A program made the translations under genes and the position numbers. From an uncultured Clostridia bacterium (GTDB lineage: Bacteria; Bacillota; Clostridia; Christensenellales; UBA1242): 5,369 nt of DNA. The DNA lies in assembly GCA_947627585.1 (NCBI GenBank), contig CANQWP010000058.1, positions 1 to 5,369 of the forward strand, given 5' to 3'. Positions 4,786 through 5,369 of the stretch are shown here, piece after piece. Position 1 is the first letter of the stretch. Every line of letters begins with the position of its first letter. The notes under the pieces are model-generated. The model worked only from the letters and a program-made list of their open reading frames with translations. It searched no databases and had not been told where the DNA came from.

Positions 4786-5369
4786 ATGAAAGAAGATGTT
4801 GATTTGAAAAAAGTTATGCAAAACGATTATGAAAGCGCGCATAAGAGTGAAAAAAAGAGAAATCATATGAATATGAAAAATGAAAAAGAAATGCAACAAA
4901 GTGCAAATGTGCAAAAAAGCAATCAAAGTTCAAAAAACGGCGAAAAAAGCGGCAAAAATGCACAAAATTTGAAAAACAACAAGCAAAAGGCTGAAAAAAA
5001 TCATGCGCAAAAAACTGATGCGACCAGTCGTCCAAGAAAAATTCGCGCACTTTCTGGGGCGGTGATTGGGCTGACAATCGCCACCAGCATTTTGGGCGCG
5101 ACGACGCTTGGGCTGGGCATTGCATATGGCGTCACGCAAGGTCAAGCAAATGACTATGGCACGCAACTTGAAAACATCTATAAGAAAAATTATTTTGAAC
5201 TTGTGGACAACGTCAACAATGCGGACATGAAGATCAGCAAGCTTTTGGCGTCCAACAACGACGATTTTCAAGCCAAAATGCTGACAGAAATTGCTCAAGC
5301 ATCTTTTGACGCGCAGAACAATGTGGCCGCGCTGCCGCTTTCGAACGAGAACATTTTGGAAAGTGTGAG
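4786..5369 (+). CDS. ypeB: Germination protein YpeB, N-terminal part (3' partial), with long N-terminal extension
   Basis: YpeB is needed for SleB to be present and stable in spores and is encoded next to sleB in spore formers. The visible 194 complete codons give an N-terminal hydrophilic region (1-85; 18 Lys, 12 Asn and 8 Gln), a single membrane segment (about 88-114, ALSGAVIGLTIATSILGATT onward), and then a helical YpeB-type region (YGTQLENIYKKNYFELVDNV at 124-143, VAALPLSNENILES at 180-193). I recall a similar Tyr/Phe-rich helix and a QLPL motif in B. subtilis YpeB. There the membrane segment starts almost at the first residue, so the 85-residue tail, predicted to stay in the cytoplasm, is unusual. 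The expected C-terminal PepSY-like (YPEB) domains lie beyond the window. The call rests on position after sleB plus moderate similarity. The region 4850-5030 is A-rich and low-complexity, unlike the rest of the gene. ATG is fixed by AAGGAGG at 4772. Confidence 0.85.
   Translation, partial: MKEDVDLKKVMQNDYESAHKSEKKRNHMNMKNEKEMQQSANVQKSNQSSKNGEKSGKNAQNLKNNKQKAEKNHAQKTDATSRPRKIRALSGAVIGLTIATSILGATTLGLGIAYGVTQGQANDYGTQLENIYKKNYFELVDNVNNADMKISKLLASNNDDFQAKMLTEIAQASFDAQNNVAALPLSNENILESV

Noticed and set aside
4420..4926. 168-codon open frame antisense to sleB and ypeB
   Set aside because: It spans the junction of two confidently identified genes, and its Phe/His/Ile-rich sequence is the complement of the A-rich ypeB start.

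Overview
The window comes from an anaerobic, endospore-forming Firmicute, most likely of class Clostridia. Five of its six genes belong to sporulation, spore germination or a neighbouring Gram-positive family. The SipL-type protein (SPOCS/DUF3794 plus LysM) is a clostridial, not bacillar, hallmark, and the PPDK fragment is very close in motif spacing to the Clostridium symbiosum enzyme. Moderate-to-low GC, A-rich spacers and strong GGAGG ribosome binding sites fit this. The species cannot be named from the sequence.

Layout. 1-1353 (+) is the C-terminal half of pyruvate,phosphate dikinase (ppdK), cut by the window's left edge. A perfectly palindromic, probably bidirectional terminator (about 1385-1417) separates it from veg (1469-1702, -), which converges on it. 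A 116-bp divergent intergenic region leads to sipL (1819-3330, +), followed by a strong terminator (3373-3400) and an AT-rich spacer carrying a 15/16-nt direct repeat. spoIIR (3493-4011, +) follows. After a 96-bp spacer rich in short inverted repeats but without a terminator come sleB (4108-4773, +) and ypeB (4786 to the right edge, +), which are tightly packed and probably translationally coupled.

How the genes work together. sipL, spoIIR, sleB and ypeB cover successive stages of the spore cycle. SpoIIR is the forespore-to-mother-cell signal that triggers pro-sigma-E processing. SipL, a mother-cell protein in C. difficile, helps SpoIVA encase the forespore with coat. SleB and YpeB are laid down in the spore and degrade cortex peptidoglycan at germination. 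Veg is a small conserved Gram-positive protein often found near such genes. PPDK is central carbon metabolism and unrelated in function.

What stands out. YpeB has an 85-residue Lys/Asn/Gln-rich N-terminal extension before its membrane anchor. SleB is compact, with a very short linker and an apparently shortened peptidoglycan-binding domain. SipL's first domain is cysteine-rich. spoIIR and sleB have unexplained repeat structures upstream. No wholly new system is evident. The long open frames antisense to ppdK and sipL look like codon-bias shadows.
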